64,000 nucleotides of DNA from Endotrypanum monterogeii. Lineage: Eukaryota; Euglenozoa; Kinetoplastea; Trypanosomatida; Trypanosomatidae. Within the stretch, counting starts at the first letter, position 1. Every line of letters begins with the position of its first letter. The notes below the pieces were generated by a model, which ran no database searches, was not told the DNA's origin, and worked only from the letters and a program-made list of their open reading frames with translations. The translations under genes and the position numbers were made by a program. This document shows, one piece after another, positions 41,235 through 50,343 of the stretch. Location: assembly GCA_000333855.2 (NCBI GenBank), contig CM007343.1, positions 121,783 through 185,782 on the forward strand, given 5' to 3'.

Positions 41235-42251
41235 ATGGGGCAGCCAAACACCAAAGACTCAAAACGTCGCCGTGTTGGCATACCTAGCGCAGGCGTCAGC
41301 GGCCCTCACCGCCCCACCTGTGTCCGCCCGACGGCTGTCAGTGACAGCGTGTTGCAGCAAGCTGGCGTGGGGCAAGGCATTACGCGCCACACCGACCCGA
41401 ACAGCATGCAAAGCATGAGCCGCACCTCGTTCCCACGCCCATTGTCAGGATCTGTGAGCGCCGCCGGTAGTATGGTGGGCAACGTGCCCACCACGACCTT
41501 TCCCATTGTGCTTCGCTATCAAGATCAAGATGTTCGCTCGTTGATCGAGTCGAGGAAGCCTGTCTACGTGGCTGTCGAGGCGATGAACTGGCAGCCGTTG
41601 GCCATGACACCTAGCACGGATTCTTTCTACGCACTGCTGGAGCTCCCCACTGGCAACCACAACTACCGGTTTCTCGTCAATGGCGTGGAGGTGGTGGACA
41701 GCACACAACCATTGATACCGGGCACAGCATCATCCAGCTCGCCTGCTACGCCGCAGGCTCAACCGTCGCCCCTCACTGTAGCCGTGACACAGCCGCTGCC
41801 CAAGCCAGTACCGGCCCGCGACGGCAAGCCTGCCAACACAATCTTTTTGAACGATGTACTACTCACCACAAAAGAGGACGACGACGTAATGGACAACGGG
41901 GAGGGCTGGGGCCAGGAAGAAATCATGTTCGAGGAGTCGCGCAAGTACCCGCCGATTGTGCCCCTCCATCTGAGGTATACCCCCCTCAACACACCACCAA
42001 CACTGGTGCGCTGTTCCCGCGACGGTCGCATGGAGGTCATGGACACGGGTCTGGAGCACAACTCCCGGCTTCCACCCGAACATCTGCCCCTGCCGCTTAG
42101 CGTTACGATCAATCACGTCTACTTCCAGCGCCGCGAGAACCACGCCGTCATTGGCGTAACAACACGCTACTGCAACAAATATACAACGGTGGTCTACTAC
42201 TCGCACCTACCGACAAACCCGGTGGACTCCTTGGAGTCCCTGAAGACGTAA
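41235..42251 (+). CDS. AMP-activated protein kinase beta subunit (SNF1/GAL83-type)
   Basis: The 338-aa protein has the order expected of AMPK beta: an N-terminal tail, a CBM48 glycogen-binding fold (about 88-163), a linker, and a C-terminal ASC/AMPKBI domain (about 237-326) that scaffolds alpha and gamma. In CBM48, NW (118-119) and LPTGNHNYRFLVNG (137-150) match the family. The second Trp, found after FVDGQ in animal beta subunits, is replaced (NGVEVV). The C-terminal domain shows PPIVPLHLR, LPLSVTINHVYF and a TTRYCNKYTTVVYYSHL-type end. The N-terminus MGQPNT fits an N-myristoylation signal (Gly2, Thr6). It should form the energy-sensing kinase complex and place it at membranes. Start at the first ATG, 92 bases after a good acceptor. 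Confidence 0.92.
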   Translation: MGQPNTKDSKRRRVGIPSAGVSGPHRPTCVRPTAVSDSVLQQAGVGQGITRHTDPNSMQSMSRTSFPRPLSGSVSAAGSMVGNVPTTTFPIVLRYQDQDVRSLIESRKPVYVAVEAMNWQPLAMTPSTDSFYALLELPTGNHNYRFLVNGVEVVDSTQPLIPGTASSSSPATPQAQPSPLTVAVTQPLPKPVPARDGKPANTIFLNDVLLTTKEDDDVMDNGEGWGQEEIMFEESRKYPPIVPLHLRYTPLNTPPTLVRCSRDGRMEVMDTGLEHNSRLPPEHLPLPLSVTINHVYFQRRENHAVIGVTTRYCNKYTTVVYYSHLPTNPVDSLESLKT

Positions 42252-42490
42252 CACGTAGCGAATATCGAAGAAGTATAACGAGACTAAAAAGGAGGTGGGG
42301 GAGGGGGAGGGAGGGGGGGTAATGCATAGGCATTGCTTGCTACCGTGGGCAGGGAAGGCGTCCCCGACCCTGTGACCTTCATTTCCCCTCCCATCCAGGT
42401 GCATGATGCAGTATTTGTAGCTGCTTTTCCGTATCGTCGTGTTACTCGATTTCTTCCGTAGGTGTCCCTGTGTGTGTGTGTGTGTGTGTA

Positions 42491-42527
<37 letters not shown>

Positions 42528-43254
42528 ACTGTGCATCAGAATGCTTTGTGGATGTTCACGTGAGGAGTAGGTGGGAGGGGAGGAGATCGCGTGGCCCCCG
42601 ATAAAAGCGCGAGGAGGCACGACCAAATATGAACAGCAAAAAAAAACACGATGATAGATGTGAACGGAAGAAAGTGAGATGAAAGGAAGGCAGCACGGTG
42701 CACACGGTAGCACGGAGAACCAGAGATCATCGAGGAGGAATAAAGCGAAGGTGTTGCACAGAGAGGGTGTATCGTCTACAACATCAGCGCTGAGTGCGCG
42801 ATTTTTTTCATGTCCACTCATTCAATTGAGCGGTCTGAGGACCACAGCGCGACTATAGATCATTATGAAAGAAGCGACAATGATTGAGTCAGCCGACCTC
42901 ACAGACCGACTCTGATGCATGAAAAAAAAAAACAGGGCGAAAATTGGGGCTTTCTTGTTTGCGTGCCACAGCCCGTCGCCCTCGCATCTCACAACTCCCC
43001 CCTTTCGGGGGAATATCCCCTCCACTGGATGGGCATATCACTTTTTTTTTTTTTTTGCCCCTTCCGCTTCCGCCCGTTAGGGTCGTTTTCTCCTCTTTCC
43101 CTTCCCCCCCCCCCTCCCCCCAACTCCTACTACGTGCCGCATTACACGCACGCGCCGAATACAAAATAAAAAAGAGGAAAGCACGTCAGTCCCTTCATAC
43201 ACACATACAGTACTCTCATAACAGCAAACAAACAGCAGGAACGAAAAAAAGAAA
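42252..43254. other. Intergenic spacer
   Basis: AMPK beta 3' UTR with a long TG tract (about 42469-42526), then complex sequence, then pyrimidine runs and an AC-rich leader before 43255. No gene seen. Confidence 0.65.
42469..42526. repeat. TG microsatellite in AMPK beta 3' region
   Basis: About 28 TG units interrupted once by a TATGTATG segment, roughly 220 bases after the AMPK beta stop codon. Confidence 0.9.
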
Positions 43255-44103
43255 ATGATGAGTCAATCGAGGCTTGTCATATTGGGTACACTCACACTAG
43301 TGTTCTTCCTTCTTACTGGTCTTGTCGTGGGGGCTGACGGTGCAAAAATCGGTACCAGCGTCTTTGCGACTGCATGGCCGTTCTCCGTCTTTGCAGGCCC
43401 GGCGCGCGGTGCTATTGAGCACGCATTGATCCCTATCGCCGCAAAGGTGCTTCCCTGGGTACCATCGCCAGTGGTGGAGCTGGCGCCGGTTTTCGCTCAC
43501 GGAGCGGCGTCCCTCGTGATGGTAGGCTCTGGTGCTCGCAAACCCCCAGCGGCAGTCGGCGGCGCGAAGGGAGATGAAGTTCTCCAGCACACAACAGCTA
43601 AATCGGTATACGCGGCCGGCGCTATCGTCGCGGAGATTGCTCTGCTCAAACTTGTCTATCGTGAGCCGTATCGTAACCAGCGCAACAACCGCGCCAACTT
43701 TTTTTTTGCCACGGCCACCGGTTTTCTGCTTTTGGTGATACTCACTGCCCTCCCCAATCCGCTTGTGGACACGAGCCTTGTGTGCGTATTCTATTTCAAG
43801 TTGTCTAGCCAGGTCTACGTACCAGCGGTCATCTGTGGACAGCTGCTGCGTGCTTATCTGCTTGCCCTTGTGCCCAAGTTGCCACCTCTATCAGCCGCTT
43901 ACATAGCCTTCTCAGCGTACTGGACTGACAGCTTTGCGGAAGGCCTGTCAACGAAGCAGGCACGTGAAGCGTGTGCGGAGCTAGTCCTGGCCGCAATCGT
44001 GGCGGGTGCCTGTCTGTTCTCTCGATCAGCTCTTCACCGCACCGGATCGTCGCCACCAGCAACAGAATCAGAAAATGACGACGACGACTACTGCCGTCAG
44101 TAA
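43255..44103 (+). CDS. Multi-pass membrane protein of unknown function, 282 aa
   Basis: The protein has a hydrophobic N-terminus (7-27, signal peptide or first membrane segment), then further hydrophobic segments near 118-136, 149-167, 172-208 and 238-257, and an acidic cytoplasm-like tail ending in EN followed by DDDDY. A basic loop (REPYRNQRNNR, about 136-146) precedes the third segment, suggesting a cytosolic side there. I do not recognise a family. Candidates such as small channel or ER-shaping proteins cannot be separated by eye. It begins at the second of no better ATGs; the leader is AC-rich like other genes here. Confidence 0.78.
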   Translation: MMSQSRLVILGTLTLVFFLLTGLVVGADGAKIGTSVFATAWPFSVFAGPARGAIEHALIPIAAKVLPWVPSPVVELAPVFAHGAASLVMVGSGARKPPAAVGGAKGDEVLQHTTAKSVYAAGAIVAEIALLKLVYREPYRNQRNNRANFFFATATGFLLLVILTALPNPLVDTSLVCVFYFKLSSQVYVPAVICGQLLRAYLLALVPKLPPLSAAYIAFSAYWTDSFAEGLSTKQAREACAELVLAAIVAGACLFSRSALHRTGSSPPATESENDDDDYCRQ

Positions 44104-44633
44104 CTAGCGGTGTATTTGCAGCACGTAGCGACAGCCCTCGTCTTCATCACGCACACCTGCACAAATTACGCACCCCCATTACTAACGGCGTGTGTGTGTG
44201 TAAGTGCGTATGTAAGTGCGTGTGTGTGTGTGGTGGGGGTGCGACTGAGACACCACAGTAGCGATGCCGATCTGACTGTCACACCTGTGGGCTTGTGCTG
44301 CAAGTGCACACTCCACCTCCTCCCCCCCCTCTTCCTCTCTACATATACCATCGAAATGTACGCCTGTAGGTCGGAGCGATATGGTAGACCACCCGCGCCC
44401 TTCGATAAACATGTCTGTATAAGTCATCTGGGCCTGTGCGGTCGCAACCATATAGACTTCCCCTCCACATATATATATATATATATATATATAGATGTAA
44501 ATATATATACGTATACGTGCACCTCTCTACCCTCCTTCCTTTGTTCCTCTGCGCACCCCCCCCCATCCAGCAACACAAGAAGTGGCCCTACCACCACAAC
44601 AACAACCAACCCCTGCTTCCTCACTAGAGCACC
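44104..44633. other. Intergenic spacer
   Basis: TG-rich 3' UTR start (44190-44232), complex sequence, a (TA)n tract at 44467-44492 and a pyrimidine-rich leader. No gene seen. Confidence 0.65.
44523..44570 (+). promoter_or_regulatory. Strong candidate spliced-leader acceptor for the 98-aa gene
   Basis: A C/T-rich tract of about 45 bases ending CCATCCAG (AG 44569-44570), 64 bases before the ATG at 44634. Confidence 0.7.
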
Positions 44634-44930
44634 ATGCCCATGAATAAACCTGCATTCACCACGAGTGAGGCCCGCACGGATCGTCTTCAAGAAAACTACG
44701 ACGAAGGGCTTCTGCGCGAAAGCATGTCGACAGCCGACCGTGAGATGCGCGACATGCACTGTCTCCACGTCACCCAGGAGAAGTTGATGTTCCTCTTCCA
44801 GAACGCCATGGAAAACTACAGCAGTGTATTAAAAAACCAAAAGGTCAAGGAGTACAACGAGGCGTACATCCGGAGCTGCACGCTGCCGTCCAAAAATAAC
44901 GGCCACAAGTCACGCTTCGCTATACTCTGA
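44634..44930 (+). CDS. Small hypothetical protein, 98 aa
   Basis: A short but gene-like frame. The sequence is hydrophilic and helical with conserved-looking spacing (REMRDMHCLHVTQEKLMFLF then a Lys-rich segment), consistent with a small soluble subunit. No targeting signal. A clear acceptor 64 bases upstream, an AC/AG-rich leader and high third-position GC support it. Function unknown. Confidence 0.75.
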   Translation: MPMNKPAFTTSEARTDRLQENYDEGLLRESMSTADREMRDMHCLHVTQEKLMFLFQNAMENYSSVLKNQKVKEYNEAYIRSCTLPSKNNGHKSRFAIL

Positions 44931-45983
44931 AAGAAAGGAGCAAGAAAAAACACACGCACGCTCACCATCCCCTCCCCCTACCCCCGACCCTTTTATCCCT
45001 GGGGGCATTCAAATGCAATACATATCCATTCATCCTCATGCAGAACCCCGATGCCAGCAATGACAGCCAATAAAAAAGGGGGGAAGGAAAGGGAGGGAGG
45101 AAGGGAGGGGGGAAGAGAACTCGATATGCTTGTCTGTCTGCTCCACCGGCACCCCATTTACTTGCTCTTGCTTTCTTTCCAACACGCCCTCTTTGCCTCC
45201 GACCACCCATTATTTGAGTCCTTGAGGTCATACTGGACCCTGCCCAAGGCAGGCAACCTCTCCGACACGCTCTACACTGTCTCCGTATACCACCACCAAC
45301 CACCCTGGGCGACAGAAAAGGGACACTGTAAGTTCTGCGGTATTTCTCCTTTGTATTCCCTTCGATCGTGTCTGTCAGTGCCTGACGAGGGAGGGAGAGG
45401 ACAAGTGTGCGTATAGGTGCCCCTGAGCCTGCCTCGGTGCTTGTTTATGTGATAATGAGGGGAAAGAAATAAAACATATTTTTGGGGTTGATACCACCCT
45501 CTCCCACCTTCCGCTCACGAGCTAGCGCATTCAGCCAACCTCTGCGCCACACGGTGTGGCAACCCCGGATGGAAAAGTTGCCAATCAATGAACAGCTGTG
45601 TATGTGTTCCAGTGCGACCGTCGTGGTCGTACTTCTGATTTTGATGAAAACCCTGAAGACTTCCCTCTCTGCTATGCGTCCACCTCATTCCTCACGCACG
45701 CCTCTGCCCTCTGAAACCACTACGCCATACCCTGCCTGTACGCAGGAAGGTGCACAAACGGCTCTCGGAGGGAGGACGTATATATAAGAAAACAAATCAC
45801 CGATAAACTTGAAGGTTTTCCTTCGACCCTCCCCGAGGAGATCCCCTTCACCAACGCGCGCTGACGTACGGAGTTGCAGCAGTTGACTCATTGAGCGTCG
45901 CTGATGGGAGCAAAAAAAAAAAAGGAAAGAAAGAAAAGGACTTGTAGACTCTGAAGTGTGTAGTGCCCTTATCTGGAGAGACC
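44931..45983. other. Intergenic spacer
   Basis: About 1 kb. The 45050-45800 part is of fairly normal composition and has several short frames, none convincing. Poly-A run at 45911-45921. No gene called. Confidence 0.55.
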
Positions 45984-47054
45984 ATGCCTTCGTACGAAAG
46001 TCGCCACATGCTGCGCGTGCTCGACTCGCCGCAGGCACTTGCCACCGCGTTTATTGGCTACTGCAAGCGCCATCACGTAACGACTCGGGGGCGGTGTCGT
46101 ATCGGCTTTGTGCGTCGCTCTCCTCCGTCAAGCTTAGGTGCAAATACCGATAGCCGTCTCCTGCGCGGCCTCATAGCGAACCGGGACATCGAAAAGGGTG
46201 AAAACGTTGTGATGATGCCCGTCACGGCATGTCTGCACCCTGGTGCCGCCCTTCGCTGCCAACCCTTTTGGACGCTGTTAGCCCCAGAGGTGCAGACAGC
46301 GATGAGTAGCATATCGTGTGCGTATAATAGTCGCATTTCGGAACGCTCTCTCATTAGGCACAATCAACTTCTCCTCGCGCTCTACATGACATACCTCACT
46401 CTGCTGCGAAACTGCAACGCGGCGCAGGTGTCGGCGATGCCAGGCGGCGACGTCATTGCCTACATCGACTTCATGCCTCGAAACGAGGGAAACTTCGAGC
46501 CACTCGCCGCGCACCTTGCAGGGTGGCTGGATGCGCCTGATATCTGCCGCAGTGCACAGGCTTCGCTCGCTTCTCACTTCCAATTGACTCAAGCTGAGGT
46601 ACGTCCCGTAATCATATACGCCTTATGCATGATCTACAGCCGCATGGTCCCTGTGGATCATCGAGCGTGCCTGCAATACGCCCTCCAGCTGACCCCATGG
46701 GCACGCGCATGGGACGACATCGAAGCCACAGCCGCCCCTGTCGCGCTTCCACCCCCGTCCTCGTCGGGAGCCGTCAACAGCGGTAACGACAGCAGTGCAC
46801 AGACAAAGGACGTGAACGGTTTGCTTGTGCGAGAACCCGTCTCCTTCCTGTGTCCTGTGATTGATATGTGCAACCATAGTGACCGTGAAAACGTCGCTGT
46901 CATGGTACCTGATCGTGACATGGCGGCGACAGGGCCGGTGATTTGTCTGCGCAGCCTCCGCCGAATCACGCAGGGGGAAGAGCTCACGATGACCTACGGC
47001 GCCGCACCTCACGAACTGAAGCTTATTTGGGGAATGCACGATATCCTTCAGTAA
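45984..47054 (+). CDS. SET-domain protein, probable lysine methyltransferase
   Basis: The first ATG gives 356 aa. A split SET domain of the Rubisco-LSMT/SETD type is visible: an early LLRGLIANRDIEKGENVV block (59-76), a long helical insertion (about 95-245), and the core SET motifs FLCPVIDMCNHSD (288-300, with the NH pair that binds S-adenosylmethionine) and ITQGEELTMTYGA (328-340, with the catalytic-site Tyr338). It should transfer methyl groups from S-adenosylmethionine to lysines; substrate unknown. The usual C-terminal Rubisco-substrate-binding domain is missing, since the protein ends about 16 residues after the SET core. No membrane segment or targeting signal is clear. Confidence 0.9.
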   Translation: MPSYESRHMLRVLDSPQALATAFIGYCKRHHVTTRGRCRIGFVRRSPPSSLGANTDSRLLRGLIANRDIEKGENVVMMPVTACLHPGAALRCQPFWTLLAPEVQTAMSSISCAYNSRISERSLIRHNQLLLALYMTYLTLLRNCNAAQVSAMPGGDVIAYIDFMPRNEGNFEPLAAHLAGWLDAPDICRSAQASLASHFQLTQAEVRPVIIYALCMIYSRMVPVDHRACLQYALQLTPWARAWDDIEATAAPVALPPPSSSGAVNSGNDSSAQTKDVNGLLVREPVSFLCPVIDMCNHSDRENVAVMVPDRDMAATGPVICLRSLRRITQGEELTMTYGAAPHELKLIWGMHDILQ

Positions 47055-47325
47055 GCCTTGGTGTGCCTCGGGTGGGATGCCACAACACTAGTTATGTGTT
47101 TTAGGGAGCACAGGGGGGTCCCTTCATCCGCTGCTCTCCGATGGGGAGAGGACATGAACGAGATGAGGCGATAGTCGAGTGTGGTGTATTTTGTCGACGC
47201 TGATGAGGAGGGCGGGGGCATATGCGTCACCCCCGCAGTTCGACGCCTCCTGACTTCTGGTTTCAGAGTGTAAACTTGTAATGCATCATCATCATCTTTT
47301 TTTTCATTTTTATTGCTCTCTCTTA

Positions 47326-47557
47326 TTGCCGAAGCCGGTCACGTCACCTCGACCACCGCGAACAGCGAGTCATCACTTGCCGATATGCAGGCCTGCTCTA
47401 CGCCCAGCGCCGCCCCCACACCCTGCCGCACCACAAATAAATTCAAAGTCAGTGGTGGTCTGGGCGGGCGCGGAGTGAGCATGAAAAAAAAAAAAATTCC
47501 ACACTCACGTCAGAGACCTCCGAGACCCCGTGCCCGCCACGCCGGGGGGGGAAGGGC
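47326..47557 (+). repeat. Dispersed repeat A, right arm
   Basis: Near-identical reverse complement of 18503-18733, so the two copies are in inverted orientation about 28.6 kb apart. Only a handful of substitutions and homopolymer length changes separate them. Both lie in spacers, after the epimerase gene and after the SET gene respectively. Confidence 0.9.
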
Positions 47558-48120
47558 GATTGGGGAAGCTCGAAGTGGTCTCGCCGTCAGCACCATGGCG
47601 CCACCGCCGCTCTGGAATCCTCCGCTAAACAGACGCCATACAAAAATCGAAGAGTCGTGAAGGTGCACGGCCAGCCAGCCTTCTTGTCGCAGCGCTCAGG
47701 CCCCCGCAACCCTGAGGCGCAAAGCGCCGCCCTGGAGCTGCCCAACACCGCAGTCTCCAAGGGACTGAAAGGGGGTGGAGGGGACTGCAGGTGACTCATT
47801 ACGCAACACACAGCCAATGATGGGCGCTTTCTCATATGACCTACGCGAAGAAGTGTCCAAGGAAAAAGAGAAGACTTGAGAGGCGCGTGCACTCACTTAT
47901 CCTTTTATCGTAAGTCTTGCAGGCGCTTGTTTTTTGACACGACGTGGTCCCGGGGGAAAAAAAATAAAGGCAGGCCCTCACGCGTGTACAGAAAGGCCAC
48001 ACACGCACGCGCGCAGATGGCGAGGGCACTCCCATGCGAATAGTTTTTTTTATGGGGGACACCGCGTGTTGAACCATGGAGGCTGACTACCTTCCTCCTC
48101 CTCATCCCTCTCTCACCGAC

Positions 48121-48180
48121 TTTGTTGCCCCTTTGTTTTTCCTCTGTCTTTCGTTTTCCGTGGGCTATGTACTGGAAAAG
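48121..48180 (+). promoter_or_regulatory. Candidate spliced-leader acceptor for the FtsJ-type gene
   Basis: A T/C-rich tract (48121-48160) is followed by AG at 48179-48180, 22 bases before the ATG at 48202. If used, it excludes the upstream ATG at 48076 from the mRNA and favours the shorter protein. Confidence 0.5.
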
Positions 48181-48201
48181 TCTTGGTTGAATCCCTTGGA
48201 G

Positions 48202-49059
48202 ATGCGCCATACGTTTTTATGCACTCAGGGAACTAGTCGCCAGTGGATGCAACGGCAGTCGCAAGATCCATTTGTAATTAAAGCACGCCAGGAAGGCTAC
48301 ATCGCTCGCAGTGCATACAAGCTTCTGCATATGGATGATCGCTTTCACCTCCTTGACCGCCAGCACACACGCATCGCGGTTGACCTTGGGTGCAGCCCGG
48401 GTGGGTGGTGTCAGGTGATACGTGAGAGAGCCGGTGACCGCTGCTTTCTCCTCGGTGTTGATCTTCTGCCTATGAAAGCACAGATACCGAATGCTGTATT
48501 TGTGCATGGTGACTTTGCTGATGTTGCCACGCAACAAAAGCTTTTAGGGCACCTCACACACCACTGCTCTACACTTAGCAGGAAAGATGGAGAGACGAGT
48601 GAAGCTTCATCCTCGTCCTCGTGCTTCACCGCAGTCGATCTTGTCACATCGGACATGTGCCCTAACCGGATGGGTGGTTACCAAGACCGGCAGCGCATCG
48701 CACAGCTAAATCTGGAAGCCATCGATACGTGTGCACCTCTTCTACGCAACGGTGGCCACTTCGTCTGTAAAGCACTGGGAAGCCGTATGGCTTACGAGGA
48801 GCTGTGGCATCGACTCTTGCAGCTTTTCCTCACGGTGCACACGTGCAAGCCACCGGCGAGTCGCATGCATAGCGATGAAATTTTCTTGGTAGCACTGGGC
48901 AAACTCGCAGAACCGCGTCCCTCCCCGATCAAGACCCGGGGCAGTCCCTTCAAAACGGCAACAGGCGCTTCCTCCGGAGACAGCAGCGGTGGGGGTCATT
49001 TCGGGCTCGACGACTGGCCGGGATTCAGTCGTTCGGGAAAACGCCAAGGGCGGGGCTGA
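48202..49059 (+). CDS. FtsJ/RrmJ-type 2'-O-ribose methyltransferase (MRM2-like)
   Basis: Starting at 48202 the protein is 285 aa. It matches RrmJ/FtsJ enzymes that methylate the 2'-OH of a uridine in large-subunit rRNA. The S-adenosylmethionine motif DLGCSPGGW is at 61-69. The K-D-K-E catalytic tetrad is visible: Lys40 in RSAYKL, Asp151 in SDMCPN, Lys190 in FVCKALG, and Glu226 in SDEIFLVALG. A Ser-rich insertion sits at about 130-140 and a low-complexity Gly/Ser/Arg tail follows 240. The frame is open to an ATG at 48076, which would add 42 residues encoded by a pyrimidine tract; I judge that leader non-coding. Mitochondrial action (MRM2-like) is inference from family and the N-terminus. Confidence 0.9.
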   Translation: MRHTFLCTQGTSRQWMQRQSQDPFVIKARQEGYIARSAYKLLHMDDRFHLLDRQHTRIAVDLGCSPGGWCQVIRERAGDRCFLLGVDLLPMKAQIPNAVFVHGDFADVATQQKLLGHLTHHCSTLSRKDGETSEASSSSSCFTAVDLVTSDMCPNRMGGYQDRQRIAQLNLEAIDTCAPLLRNGGHFVCKALGSRMAYEELWHRLLQLFLTVHTCKPPASRMHSDEIFLVALGKLAEPRPSPIKTRGSPFKTATGASSGDSSGGGHFGLDDWPGFSRSGKRQGRG

Positions 49060-50343
49060 GCAATTTTTACCGAGAGAATGAGAGCAGAATCAAGGTATAG
49101 GAATCAAAGGACTTCTACATCAGAACTACAGAAAACACATTTGAATGTTAGATGTTGTTGATTTCGTGTTGGTGCTCACATTTTCTCGTGACACCCACAG
49201 AAGTGCACCGCTTCCCCACACACACACGCACACCTTATACTACATCATCGGTGAAAGCAAGGCATGAAAAAAGTATTATATATATATATATATATATATA
49301 AAGAGAGAGAGGTTAAGCGCTGGCCTATCCGCGCCGGTTTGCTTGTTGTAGACAAGATATGTAGTCAAACAGAGTGAATCCAGACACACAAACACAATGT
49401 ACCCAAGCATGTGATGCATGACCTCTACCCTCCTCTTTTGTATCTGCCCCCTCCCTATTCTTCCCACCGACTGCGCTAGCCGTCATTTCTTTCCCTATTC
49501 TTATTTAAACAAAGAAAAGCGTCGGGGACCCACATACCGGCGTATTCGGCCTCTTCATATTTCGCCTCCTCGCATATATCCCCCACCCCTCCCTCCCTCC
49601 CTGTCACTCTGGTTCCCTCACTTTGTGGGGATCCTTTTCCTTCTTTTTCTTTCTGCAAACGACAATACAACCTATATATATATATATATATATAAAGACA
49701 TACCCTCATATTCCACCAGGAAACCCGAATTGCTTGTCGGTGACTTTTTCCCTATCCACCAAGCCCCAAACCAACCCAAACCTCAATTCACCGTCACCGT
49801 GTCATGAACTGCGCGAACACAGCGATCCCATAGCACTATAGCTAAGTCCCAGAGGTTTCTGAAAATAAATTCCCTGTAAGAAGAGAGACAAAAGACTGGA
49901 GTGTGAGGGGAAGTGAAATTCTTTTGACTTCTCTTTCTGTCTACTTTTATTGTTGCTCTCACCAGGAGCAGTGCTTAGCGGTTATGTTAGTTGGCGTTTT
50001 CGTTGCTTAATTCACTTCTCCAGCATCTCCTTGCTCCCCTCTTTACTGGGCTCACGTTAGATCTGTGGAATCATCCTCTACCCCTCTTTCCTGTTCGTTT
50101 TTCGGCCCTCCTCCCCCCCCCTCGCCTCCCTTTTTCATACTACCCCCCCCCTCCTCTCTCCCTACCTTGCTCTCTGAATTTCTATCCTTCATTTCCCCTG
50201 GTACTCTCTCTCTCGTATATCTAAAGGACTAATTCTCTTTCCGGTATTTCGAACTTCTCCTGTTCATACTGGAGGAAGTGCATAGGGTGACCTCTAACGG
50301 TTGTGCGCCAAGACACACACACAAACAAATATTTTTTTAAAAG
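49060..50343. other. Intergenic spacer
   Basis: Spacer with TA tracts at 49277-49301 and 49673-49694 and pyrimidine-rich sequence at 50070-50222 ending in AG 50225-50226, a likely acceptor for acetyl-CoA synthetase. AC-rich leader at 50312-50326. No gene seen. Confidence 0.65.

Larger units (their letters stand above)
47055..48201. other. Intergenic spacer with repeat A, right arm
   Basis: Contains the right arm of repeat A (47326-47557) followed by about 320 bases of complex sequence (47558-47880) that may belong to the same element. The pyrimidine-rich tract 48100-48160 ends in the AG at 48179-48180. Confidence 0.6.

Noticed and set aside
45482..45787. 101-codon frame with a hydrophobic stretch
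   Set aside because: No proper start context or acceptor, and composition resembles the surrounding spacer.
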